Below, in pieces: positions 32,901-44,243 of a stretch of DNA of 64,000 nucleotides. Positions within the stretch are counted from its first letter, which is position 1. Every line of letters starts with the position of its first letter. The stretch covers positions 1-64,000 of the forward strand of contig JASJOG010000330.1 of NCBI GenBank assembly GCA_030142905.1, in the 5' to 3' direction. The notes under the pieces were generated by a model that was not told where the DNA came from, made no database searches, and saw only the letters and a list, made by a program, of their open reading frames with translations. Made by a program: the position numbers and the translations under genes. The DNA is from Heliopora coerulea (lineage: Eukaryota; Cnidaria; Anthozoa; Scleralcyonacea; Helioporidae).

Positions 32901-34870
32901 TTAAGCTCTCGTCGAGAGTGACGAATGAACTCGGAAACACTTGAACAGATTTAACCTTAACCACAGCTTCATCTTGACGTCTTACTTTCACTGATGGTCT
33001 AATTATATTGGAGGAGTTGTTAACCGCTTTCGTAGAGGAACTAGATGAAGAATGTGCATCCCTTGCGAGAAATAGAAGATGTCACGAGAAGATGTCACGA
33101 GAAATTGTTAGAAATTGTCACGAGAAATTGTCACGAAACAGTAGGTCAGATTGCGTGTTTTTTTTGGGGTTTCTTTTTTTGTTTGATGACGAAAGACAGA
33201 CGAGGACTGTGAGTTAGCCAGCGAAATCAATCAGAGGAATGTAAATGTGAAATATGGTTGTGGCAAGAGTTCTTTAACTTTGATGAACTTTACAGTGCAA
33301 TGTTTTGGTTAGAGAAGTACAGCATTATGACACCATGCCATTTGTTTGTTCGAAAGTGATCTAGGAATGTATTTTTGTTGAAACTTGAAACAGGTGTTGA
33401 GACATACTATATTATCTGGTCTCATGTCAGTACGTCGTCACACGTCATTAACACTTTCCAATGAAGTTTATTTTGAGGCGCAAATGATAATTTTCCAAAA
33501 TCACATTCTAAAAGGGGAAAAATTCTCGGTGAAAGTCAGTAGACGCAAGATCAGACGTTTAAAAGAGAAAATAGACATTTTGAACAAAAGTTCATTTGAT
33601 CGAAGCAATCCAGCATTGTGGAAAAGTGACAAAATCCATTCAACATTTGATGAAGTAAAATGTCGGAGAAACAAAATAAAAACAGTATGAGAAACAGTGA
33701 GATAATGTCAGGTCCAAACATGTTCAGTTGTATCATCCAATCACCTTTACCATCCGGAGTGTGTAGTAATGACACAGTTCACTTTCGGGATACGGTGAGT
33801 CTGCGAGGAAAGACCTTGACATAGTGTTCTCAAACTCATTAATAATTCACGAAGAAAAAACAAAAGAAATACATAATTAATCAGTATTTAGAAATCGGAG
33901 GAAGATTACAGCTGAATTTTTCCAACTTTCGGCTGGATTTTCGCATAAAATACTGGTTCGTTTGAGAAGTAATTTCAAAAACTCGTTTAGTGTTCTTCCT
34001 CCGATTTCTAGATACCTCAAAACTCGTTAAAAAAACTCGGCTTCGCCTCGTTTTTCAACTCGTTTCTCGGTATCTAGAAATCAGAGGAAGAAAACCAACT
34101 CGTACTTGAAATATTACATAAAGGGAGGAGAAAAATCACTTTTTTTTTATCAACAAAGCACGATGGGAAGGCACGTAAGAAAGGCCCACCGAGAGACAAC
34201 TATTGGACTGGGGAATGGTGATCAATTCAATTCAATTTAATAACTTTATTTAAGCATGATAAAGTAATTAGCAAAGCTGGTGGGGTCGTGTACTTCATCT
34301 AATTATAAAAATACGAAATAGAAGTAACTATATAGCTTAAGATGTACGTATGTATATGCATATAAACCTTAAAATCTATAAATTTAAATACAAAGTTAAT
34401 TTATTAATCCAAAAAATAACTAAAAATATTCATAAGTAGAATCTTTGTGCTTAGTAATAGCTGCGATTGGATCAAAATTTCAGTTTTACAAATGTCAAAT
34501 CTACTGGGTACATAATTTGCCTTTGATGCAAATGGTTGCGTGTCTACGCTAATGGATGTCAATTGAATAAAATGAATGTATTTTTGGGTTAATGGGTTTG
34601 AGGTAGGCGTTAATGATAGTATGTTTTCTGGTAATGAACGGCAAAGCTATAAAATGTAGACCTCATGTCAAAAGCACTAGTATCACAAATGCTATCAATT
34701 TTGAGTATGCCCCTTTCAATGCGCAACGGTTCCTCCGAAAGGTTTTGCCCCTCCCAACCAACACTTGTTTCCTACGCCACTGATCATAACGTGAGCTTGA
34801 ATTGGCTTCTTAATGATCTAAACATAGAAATTTTGAATAATTCATTGTTTGGAAACTATCCGACCACATA
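32901..34870. repeat. Duplicated upstream flank of copy C
   Basis: Matches 21.14-22.84 kb apart from an extra insert at about 33826-34118. A LINE-tail-like segment (minus strand, TTAAATAAAGTTATTAAATTG) lies at about 34215-34290. No gene is supported. Confidence 0.6.
33826..34118. mobile_element. MITE-like insertion unique to the second unit
   Basis: About 290 bp that interrupt sequence continuous in the first unit (CTTGACATAG|TAATAAAGGG there). It holds alternating copies of TAGAAATCGGAGGAAGA and its inverse TCTTCCTCCGATTTCTAGA, plus ACTCGTT repeats. It is therefore a later insertion than the 11.8-kb duplication. Confidence 0.55.
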
Positions 34871-34989
34871 AGAGAACGAATGAAGAACTTACTTAAAACT
34901 ATTTTATCTTTGTGCTTATTGTCGTGGTTCGATGACGTTTACAACAAAGTGAATATATGAACACAATTTACAACGTTAACGAACGAATT

Positions 34990-37616
34990 TTAGTTTTTTC
35001 CTCGACAAAATTAATAAGAAAACGAGTGAACATACTAAGCACAAAACAAACTCATCGAGAAATACTCTTTCGAGCCTAAAAGATAGATATTTCACTCACG
35101 TTCAAGAAATAACGGCAAAATCTCTATTTTCACGTCGGCGACGAACCGCGACGGGGGTGAAGAAAACGAAAACGTCATTCGGAAGTAAAAATGACATTAT
35201 GAAGTAAAAATGACATACGGAAGTAAAAATGACATTCGGTCGTCCTCGCCGTCGCAGAAAGCGGTAATTCTTAAGTTCCATATTATCAAGACATTAGCGG
35301 AAACAGAAAAACAGAAAATCGGGAAAAGCACCCCCTCCGTTTTCTTCTAAAAATCACATTTTTTCATTAAGCGTTTAGTGCTTGGGATTTGTGTTTTCGG
35401 GGTTCGTCGAGAATTTGAGGAAGGCGAATTTGTGTGGGATGATTTCGTTGGACTTCATGATGATCGTACGCTGTTCACTTACGAGAGTCTCGAGAGCACA
35501 AACAATGCACGAAACTGACCAAATGTGTCCAAGACGAAACCGAAAGTGGCTGGGTTCATAAAAGATCCACAAGGGTCTTTGATATCAGTGCTTTCCCTGA
35601 TCCATCCCGTGTTTGTAAACCACTTATTTTGCATCAGTACCGTTTCATTCGGTTCTTCATTTTAAACTTGTGGAAAAAAAGACACAACAGGATACAGAAA
35701 CTGTTAAAGAAGGTGAAATTGTTCGGTGCGGTCGAAGACTTTGAGATATATCGGGAAGTGAGATGTCAGTTGTGACTTTCAAGTAGAAGTCCCAACGAAA
35801 CTGAAAAGAGATCTCTGTCATTGTTTGTGTAAATTTATTTTGTAGCAATTATTTGTGTTAAAGTTGTGACAGGTCGTGGCGTAATCATAACCTTCACATG
35901 ATATATCGTAACATGAAGTATCGTAATGAAGTATCGTAATGACGCGCGTGTAATATGAAAATTGCTTCAGTAGGTTAAGGTAAATTCAGCATAATTTTTC
36001 TATTATAGGAACAATTCTCGTTCTCTAGGACTTAAGACAAAGGTTTTGAACACGATGTTTCGATTAAAAGGTTGAAAGCCTAACGCTAAGCGTATTTAGA
36101 GAATCTCTCTTAATCTATTCAAAGTACTAGTCTTCTTGACTAAGTTGTCACTTAAAAAGTGTATTACTACAGCTTTATTTGTTTGACATTCATTTGTTAA
36201 TTATTGCATTACATTTCTTTTTGCTAACTTGTACCGTAACTGGTTAAAAAGGTGAAAGACATGGAACTTTGAAAATTGAACAATGAAAATGGTTGAGACC
36301 TGATTAACGTGCTATAGTCGCCATAATTTCCCATAAGCTCTAAGTTTGACCATAAGATATTAACCGTTTTCTGTACCAGACGTGTCACCAGACGTGTCAC
36401 GTTAGCCAGAGTGAAATTTAAAAGGCGGGTAGGGTCAGGGGAGAGTTAAGAAATATTAATTATCATATCCACTTTCATTTGTGCTTGATTAGTCTGCGGG
36501 CACTTAATTCAGTAAAGGGTTTTTTGTTGCGAGTGGAAAGTTATACGTTAATTATTACTACGACCTAACACTGACTTTTTTGTGTGCATAAAAGTCCAAA
36601 GGGGTCAAATGGCCTGCCTTGCTCCCCCATTCCGTCGACCATGTTGAGAAGGTAGCTGGTGGATAGCCGAAAAGAAAAAAATCAGAGAAAAATTTAAAGA
36701 AAAGATTATAGAAAATGTCAGAGAATGAAGAGATCAAACTAACGCCAAAGAAAAACTCAGAAAAGAGTTTACTAAAATAGCAGAGAAATAGTCGACAAAT
36801 TTTCAGCGTAAATGACAAAGAAAAGTTGGAGAAAAGATTAGAAAAGATAAGAGAAGATAAGAGATAAGAGCAAAGAAAAGATTTTAAAAAGCGCAACGTC
36901 TGAGAGCATTATTAGAACGTAATGTGTTAGAACATTAAAAACAATATTTCGTGGAATAATGATTTATTAGCAGAGATGAATAAAAAATGTAGTATATTTA
37001 CATTTGTTATTCTTATCTTTAAAACTGTTCGTTTCATTCGATTTTGTGTTATTTAACTGTAATAACCATAAGGCTAATTTAGACAGTTAGCTGATCAGAA
37101 TAATTATTTAAATAGTAGACAAAGAGTTATCAATATATAGACTACATAATACATATAATTAAATATAACAGATAATTAAAATATAGAAGAGTTGATTGTA
37201 CAATATCAGTGAAAAAATATACGATGGAGAGTTCAAAAAATAAGAATACTTGAGAATAATTGAAGGATAAAAGAAAAAGGAGAAATAATAATGACTCAAT
37301 TAAAATCAATATTCATGTAGTGCTGGAAAATACCATTCTTCAGTTGCACTTTGAACTGAGATCTCTTAAGTTTTTTTGTTTCTTCACTAATTAAAGTCCA
37401 AATTATTGCACCAATAAATCTTATATTAAATATAACCGAATCCGCTTTCTGTGCTTCCTTTAAAAAAGCATATAACGCTAGCTTTAAAGAGCTCCTCCGA
37501 GATTATATTCTATAGGGCTTTTTAAACATGGAGGTTTTGGTGCCGGTTGCTTCATGCCATAGTGGAAAATTAACGGATTGTTTGGTTCAAAAGTTTCCAT
37601 TTTGATCTTGTATATT
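34990..37616. repeat. Second duplicated block, copy 2
   Basis: Counterpart of 22.97-25.60 kb. It contains a 21-bp repeat (GGAAGTAAAAATGACAT core) in three copies at about 35178-35240, the shared segment near 35.45 kb and a purine-rich block at 36662-36885. It ends where the CACTG element begins. No gene recognised. Confidence 0.7.
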
Positions 37617-37799
37617 TACACTGCATGAAAACGGGAATATTCCGATATATTCAGATGTCTATACGGGTCTGAATAAAACATGTGTGCCATTAATATTCTG
37701 CCTATGAATGCGGATCTGAATACGATTCATATTCAGATCATATTTGTGGTCAGAATATCCCTAAAATTATTCTCCGTATTCTGGCCACATACTAAGTCG

Positions 37800-38990
37800 G
37801 AAGACTGTCGCAATCATATTGCCTATCGCAAAATGCTTGGACGGGATCACGGTTCAGGGAAATTTATTGTGATCGGAAAAAGAAGGAATTTTCAATCCCT
37901 GAGCTTGCCTTCTCATTCAAGTCTGTCAGTCATGCGAAATTCATGTATGATTACTTTTTACCAAGATAAAATAAGCTTACTTGTATTTTTATAAAATTAA
38001 CGAAGGGGAAATTGTAGAGAGCGGTAGCGATAGACAAAATGCTACATGAAAATTTGGAAGCTCTCAATTCTTTTGAAGGTGCGCATTTGCAAATTCCCGA
38101 AACCTTATAGGTATGTTTCAGAACTGCGATTATTGGATGCACCCATGCTGTAATAAAGTATTGTAAAGCAACTCGGAAGGAAGTGTTATTATAGCTATAT
38201 TGAAGGAAGTTACACAGCTAAGATCATTGTAGGAGTTAAAGATGGAAATTTTTTCACAAAGTTTTTCAACAGTAGCCTTATGGATATCAAGTACAAACCA
38301 ATTCATTTGTCCATTTTCATGATCTAGTTTAGATTTTTTTTACCCTATTAGTTGCTATGAAGTACGTCTATCTTCTCAAAGCAGCCTGCAAGTCATCTAC
38401 GGGGTCTGTCCGTTTGATGTGATCACGTGCTTATCCATTAACGTAATCCCTGGAACCAAGGTTGGATGCCGAAATATTCCCAGCCTTTGCACATATTTAG
38501 AAAGGATAAAACGCAGATGCTGATTTGTGGATTGGCTGATTTGAATATAGGTACAAAATTGCAGGTACAAAATGCAGATTTGGGGAATAAAACATCAAAT
38601 CAGTAAACCTACTGGCCAGCTCTACATAAACACAACAACGTTGCAGTTAGCGTAATCGAGTTAAAACCAGGTTTATACAGTGCCCTAGGAGTGGCACCGA
38701 ATTAATTATTCTTAATAAGATTTTTTTTCTAACTATTTCTTGTCCAAAGGTTCCGTATAAAAATCATTGAGAGGGAATGTCAGGTGAACAACTGATGCTT
38801 TTTGCACGTGAGGGATATGCAGGGTTTTGTTAACAACAAACAAGCTTGTTTACCACTATGATAAGCAAACCTGCACTTCTGAACATATGTAAGCAATAAA
38901 TCTAATTTAAAATATTGTTAATCGTTGATTTGAAAAAAAGCAACCGCACGAGAGTAACACACAATGCGAAACTTTTGGACAAGAAAAAGT
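37800..38990. other. Left interior of the CACTG element
   Basis: No recognisable protein domain. The open frames are short and AT-rich; nothing supported. Confidence 0.5.
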
Positions 38991-38993
38991 TGG

Positions 38994-39305
38994 AGGTTAA
39001 TTGTGAAGTTATCATTTCATAATACCCTGAGGATGATTCTGAAATAGAATTGAAACACTGCACATCCATCCTCATGGATAGCGTTAAGTTGTCGCGAGAA
39101 TATTTCGTGCACTTAAATTGGATAAAAACTCGCCTCCAATCTCTGTGGACTCGATAGCTCAACAGGTAGTGCGGCGGACCGGTATCCCGAAGGTGCGAGT
39201 TCAAATCCCGCTCGAGTCAACATTTTTCAGTTGACTTCAACAGTGTAGGTTAATTGTGAAGTTATCATTTCATAATATCCTGAGGATGATTCTGAAATAG
39301 AATTG
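38994..39305 (+). repeat. tRNA-like sequence between 59-bp direct repeats
   Basis: Copies at 38994-39052 and 39247-39305 are almost identical (AGGTTAATTGTGAAGTTATC ... GAAATAGAATTG) and lie 253 bases apart. Each holds CTGAGGA, then a GATTC/GAATT hairpin; the first is followed by GAAA. That is the order of a hammerhead core, but no convincing stem I or cleavage site is visible. The 71-base tRNA-like unit lies between them. Confidence 0.6.
39148..39218 (+). repeat. tRNA-derived SINE head
   Basis: A 71-base tRNA-like sequence. Acceptor GACTCGA pairs perfectly with TCGAGTC. The A-box is TAGCTCAACAGGTAG and the B-box GAGTTCAAATCCC, with T-stem GCGAG/CCCGC (one mismatch). The anticodon stem has mismatches at both ends and the loop has C instead of the invariant U33, so this is likely a Pol III SINE promoter rather than a tRNA gene. 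Confidence 0.6.
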
Positions 39306-39832
39306 CATTAAAAACGATCAGTTCCGTGTCCCTCCTAGCGTGCTGTATAGACCTGGATTTAAAGTAATATTTGCCTGTTTCGGAGAGAAACGACAATGGC
39401 TGTTTGATTTCGTTAACCACAGCGTCCCTGTATAAATGTAGAGCTGACTAGCAAGTTCACTGTCATTTTATGCCTAAATTCGCGTTTTATCCCACAAACT
39501 GTAAATCTGCATCTGCGTTTTATCCTAATCCGAAAGAAAGGTAACTTTAACTCACAAAAAAATGTCCAAGTTGAATGATCCAGAATTGAATACAAAGTGT
39601 ACATCAAGCAACTATATTTCGGATTTGGATTTATTAAACATATAAAATCGCACCAGTCTACTAAATACGTTCAAGTAAGATATTCATATTTGTAAGCTGT
39701 TAGATGACCAAATGTTTTGCATAGAAAAGGCTTTACGACCGAATGCATCCTACACTATACGTTTTATTGTATAAACTTTTAAGCGAAATATTATACTTTT
39801 TTTTACATAAAATCCATTGTTCTGCCATTTAC

Positions 39833-40444
39833 CTATCGTAAAATTCTTATTGATTGTTCTACGTTAGAGATATTTGGACGATCATCCGGACAGACACTTC
39901 TACATGAACGGTATACGGTGGATAACAGTCGATCTTTCAATGTATGACTGACTAATTTCATCACATAGCCAAAAAAGTAAACATCAGAAGAAGATGTTTG
40001 CGTTCCTCCGCCATTTCTCAACTCGACTGCCAGGTGTGGGTATTTTTCGTCGTAATATTATTTTTCTTTTCCATCAAATATGGGATGAGTTTTTCCTTCA
40101 TTGGCCTCTGTTGCTTTTTCAAAGTCAACCAAAACACCGCTAAAAGAATTGCTTTCCTCTTGAATAACGATATTATTGGATTTTATATCATTGTGTATTA
40201 TGTTGTGATGATGAACATATTTTATTGCCATAGCAATACAGTGTAGAATATTAATCCAGTGAGGTCTTATGGATGATCCAAGCAATCCACGGGTAAGTGC
40301 ATCGTGCATTGTTGCCAAAGGACCCTTACCAATGCTGTGAAAAGTTGTAACAACCATGAATGGGATTGTTTCAAAACAAACACCGACAAGCAGGGGAAGG
40401 TTTGGATGACGCAACGTGCTTAGAATTCTTGCTTCAGTATTCAA
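39833..40444 (-). pseudogene. Protein kinase domain relic
   Basis: The minus-strand frame is open except for one TAA at 40058-40060. It reads EARILSTLRHPNLPLLVGVC (alpha-C helix and following strand), then HNDIKSNNIVI (the catalytic loop; canonical HRDxxxxN with Asp kept), VDFEKA (the DFG position, here DFE) and, past the stop, SSSDVYFFGYVM and CPDDRPNIS (C-lobe helices F and H-I). The glycine loop and VAIK lysine are missing. It looks like a host kinase captured by the transposon and decayed. Confidence 0.75.
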
Positions 40445-40956
40445 TATTCATTCACAGTATTCAATCAAGCTTAACCCCTTCCTCTCTAAAACAAATCCCC
40501 ATTGACAAGTAAAGTCGTCTAGTGTTGGACAGAGTAAAATACTGAAGTCTGCTTCTGACCTTAAAGAGTAAAAACACATTGCAGTGATTGTTAGTTAAAT
40601 AGTTGATCAGTTAATAACCAAACCAGCGTTTTTCTAGGGTTTCATTTTGCGCTACATTTTCTTTCTAAATTTCTGTTTTTAAATTCAGATGCTGTAAAAA
40701 TTCATTTTCGCTCGATTAAGAAGGTTACGAACAATCCCCTTACTCCGAACAAGAAAAGAAAGATGTGCATGCGGAGCAGGAGAGAAAGAGTGAGGATTTT
40801 TTATTCCTTTCTTCTCACATTTTATGAAATAGCAATCAACAAGCTCTTTGAAATTTTTTATGCCTATCCTAATATAACCACATATCATTGGTGAACCAGT
40901 TTTTGAATAGAACTATTGATTTATTTATTCATTTATTTATTTATATATTTTATTAG

Positions 40957-41472
40957 TTGTTGGAACGAAGAAGAAATGAGGCAACTGAAGAGGAATTTCA
41001 GCGATATGGAAAGGTGCTGGAAATTGGCTATATGTCGGAAGATGAAGACGATGAAGATGGCAACGGTTGATGTCATCTGAAGCTGGAATGGAAGGCAGAT
41101 GAAATAACGAAGTTTTTCAGTACTCTTGATCGCAGAATAATGGAAAAGAAAAAACTGCACATGTCTGAGCGTACCAAATGGATATCAGTTGGAACATCAT
41201 CGAAGAAAGCACCTAGAGATGCCCCGCAATGGGCACTTAAGCCTAGAGATGATAACCAGAATCAAGGTGTAAGGCATGGAATTCAAGAAGCAAGAAATGA
41301 AAGAACGCCAAATAGCAGAATAGGTCGCGGCAGAGTTCGAATGCGTGGAGGAAACAATACACTCCTTACTAGGAACACAAACAGAACTCAAAGAAGTCAG
41401 CAGCAACGTTGCACCGCTCGCAGAGAAATAAACTTGTCTCATTCGGACGTTCTAAATGCATTAATGGATTAG
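40957..41472 (+). pseudogene. Exon-like ORF of unknown transposon-associated protein
   Basis: Preceded by a good acceptor (TTTATATATTTTATTAG|TTG). The frame reads LLERRRNEATEEEF, an acidic YMSEDEDDEDG stretch, one TGA at 41068, then WKADEITKFFSTLDRR and a long Arg/Asn/Gln-rich basic tail to TAG at 41470-41472. The pattern of an acidic run, then W-[KR]-[AS]-[DE]-x-[IV]-x-x-[FL]-F, then a basic tail recalls uncharacterised proteins often seen beside cnidarian DNA transposons. That resemblance is recollection, not a search. Upstream exons were not found. Confidence 0.5.
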
Positions 41473-43060
41473 AAGCACTTACCGAAACCAGTCATTCATT
41501 AGCATAAACATTTAGGAATGTATTTTGAGAAACTGGTTATGAAGAGAACTTTAATTATGGAAGGAATGTGATAATCAATGAAAAGATATTCGATAATTAA
41601 TGTTTGCAGAAGCACCCCATTCATGAATATTAAGATAAAATTGTAAAGTTATTGGTCCGGAACATAGTTAACTATCTTGCTCGTCATACACGTAAAGCAG
41701 TCAATCACAACAGGGTCAATTTTCATAACAAGGACTTATTTGCAATACTAGTAGAGTTTCGATGCAATTCTCAAATAACCAGCTTCTCTCTTAAACATAC
41801 AAGAAAACCTTTGAAAAGTTGCTATTTATTATAAGGGGTTTTAAGAGTTTCTAGTTTTCACATCGTTATTCGAATACAATTATCTTGGCTGCCAAGACAG
41901 TATATAAATGCAAACGAGTTAATATTAATTGGTCAATATTCAGAGAAATCTATAAAATTGAGTGAAGTTCCCTATATTTTTGTTGTATGTTTCTTTGGTT
42001 ATATAAATATGAATAACAATGCAAGTACTTGGGAGCAAAACTTTTTTGCTTTGACATTTGTAGCTGTCTCACCGGTTTATACTCTATAAATATAAACACC
42101 TTATTTTTGCCCATGCAAACCTAACCTAGCTGAATTTCAACTGTTTGATGCCAAGTTTATTTTTGTCTTTAGTTTACTAATTGTTATATATATTAGGATA
42201 TAATTATAGAAAGTTCATTTTGCCTTAAGTCTATGTAAACCATTGTAGCCAGGGCAAAATTAGTAAAGACCGTCCGTGACAGGAGTGAAGCTTAAATAAA
42301 AATTAATCACCTACTAAAAAAATTCGAGACCCCAGAGCCCAGATCGAGCAGGCTGTATGACGTACGTCCACATTTGGGTTTGGATCTTCCTGGGATATGC
42401 TTTACAAAAATTTTTAGAATTCTTAAGTTTTCGCAAGGAAATGTTCGACCAACATGAAGAGGAAGATGGGAAGACAGGAAACAAAACCTCAGACTAAGTG
42501 CAAAAACTGTAAAGTAACAGGTTTTATTTTCGTCTTGTATCATTAAAAATTCATCGAGTGTTGTCAAGTTGAATCTACCAGATTGATTTTGGGCAACGTT
42601 TGCGTTCTGGACTGATGTTTTAGGTTAGGCCCAGGTGGGCCCGCTTCTATCTACTCGGCTGATCAAGATAAGATTATGTCGTTCCATTATATGCCGTACT
42701 TACCAGAAATATTCGAATAAAGCACGCCTATCATAAAATGTCTGTTTCCTTATGAAAAAATCTTTGGTGTATTTTGAACCCTGCTGGCTATGTTGTATGC
42801 TTTACATGAAAACTAAGCGATGCATCAACTTAATAGCTATTTTTTTCTTTTGAAAAAATAATTCGTATGCCTGCGTGTAAAGGAAATCTTTTATCAATAT
42901 ATTTTAATCTTATATTATATATTTTTAATTTCGAAAACCGACTTTTACTGTGGTAAGAATCATATAAAACGATACACTGCAAAATAAAAAAGCAGAGCAT
43001 TAAAGACAAAGTTTTGCCAATTTAATGATATTCCACATCTACAAGATTAGCTTATGGAAA
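41473..43060. other. Right interior of the CACTG element
   Basis: AT-rich, no domain recognised. Small open frames at 41.65 kb (plus) and 42.3-42.57 kb (minus) have no support. Confidence 0.5.
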
Positions 43061-43307
43061 TATTCAGACCATATTCGGAGATGCATTCCATGATATCTTC
43101 AACACTAATTTTGCAATCGTATTCGAACATATTCTTATCTCGGAATATCAAAAGTGTTTTATTCCGACATATTCAGAACTTGAATATCCATAATATTCCC
43201 AGATATTCAGATAGCAATACTGGTGAATACGTCTGAATATCAGGAATATTCAAAACACTATTCAGACGTATGGACATCGGAATATCCGCCTTTTCATGCA
43301 GTGTAAG

Positions 43308-44147
43308 TTAAATGAAAACTATACCACAGTCATGAACTAAAGCGACTGAACCATTTGGATGAGAGATAATAGTTGGCTTAGATAGAGAATGTAAAGATAA
43401 TATTTGTGGTTTTTTATCAATATCAGAATAATTTAACAAATAATAACCTTTAGTTTTGAAGTACCGGGTACAAACAATAATTTTTTCATTGATGTGATCA
43501 AATGCCACCCCCACTAGTGTGTGACCCTCAGGTAGTTTAAATGTTTGTTTTAACTTTCCTTCTTCCGTGTAGATATAAACAGTATCTTGATAATATTCTG
43601 CTGTAATTATTTCCTTCTTGTGAGAAACACTCAAGTACTTAATGTAGTTCCGCATAGGAAAGCTGTATTTTAGTTGGCCACTGTTGTCGCAAACAAAGAT
43701 ACGGTTTTCATCTTTGACACGGTGGAGGATAATAATATTTTTGTCTTTGTTTCCGGCTACACGATCTCTTACGTACCACACATCTAAACCATTAAGAAAT
43801 TCCAATGGCAATTGTTGTTTAATCTTACCATTCTTATCATAGACAAATAATTTATAACAGTAACCATTATGAGTTTGTTTAGACATTGTGACGATGTACA
43901 CATTATCTTCCACGTCGATGGCCATTGCACATACGCAAAAACCACTTGCTCCTGTGTCCTCCTTTGGAAGACGACAAAAGTCCTGAACATCACCCCTACC
44001 GTTGATAAGAACGACAGAGGGCTGTCTCCATGCAATAATCTCTCCTTTGCTATTTATGGCAAAAACATGCGAAAAGCTTGAGCGTGCAATTGAATTTAAA
44101 TTAGGTGCCTGGACTCCAGACTCCTCCATTTCCTTTATTATGTCATT
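43308..44147 (-). pseudogene. Helical/beta-propeller family, copy D, 5' half lost
   Basis: The minus strand is open from the LINE junction at 44147 to the normal stop at 43308. It keeps the whole propeller half (NVYIVTMSKQ, YKLFVYDKNGKIK, DTVYIYTEEGKLKQTF, VGVAFDHINEKIIVCT) but nothing before NDIIKEMEESG. The first residues of the apparent ORF come from LINE DNA. About 278 bases (43870-44147) are identical to copy E at 57.74-58.02 kb, while the rest differs. The CACTG element lies two bases beyond the stop. Confidence 0.85.
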
Positions 44148-44243
44148 GGTTCTAGCTAGGACGGTAGTGAACACAAAGCAAGGAATGGTGCAATTACGAG
44201 TTTTAAACTCCTAGAGCCAGAATATAGCTCCTTAGACAACGAT

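Larger units (their letters stand above)
37619..43303. mobile_element. 5.7-kb DNA transposon with CACTG termini (EnSpm/CACTA-like)
   Basis: The left end CACTGCATGAAAACGGGAA and the right end complement CACTGCATGAAAAGGCGGA start imperfect inverted repeats of about 45 bp. The element is flanked by TA on both sides. The uninterrupted site exists in the 57.1-kb unit (TATATTTAAGTTAAATG), which proves insertion with TA duplication. Subterminal regions (37.63-37.80 and 43.06-43.29 kb) are packed with ATATTCAGA/TCTGAATAT motifs in both orientations, as in CACTA elements. Inside are a kinase relic, a second ORF and a tRNA-like repeat; no transposase is recognisable, so the element is non-autonomous or decayed. 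Confidence 0.75.

Noticed and set aside
36558..36896. 112-codon minus-strand Phe/Leu/Ser-rich frame resembling a membrane protein
   Set aside because: It is the complement of the purine-rich block; the low complexity explains the hydrophobic look.
37680..37994. 104-codon frame at the left end of the CACTG element
   Set aside because: Lies in subterminal repeat sequence, has no domain and no splice support.
39148..39218. A functional tRNA gene
   Set aside because: Acceptor and T arms are good, but the anticodon stem is mismatched at both ends and position 33 is C, so a SINE head is more likely.
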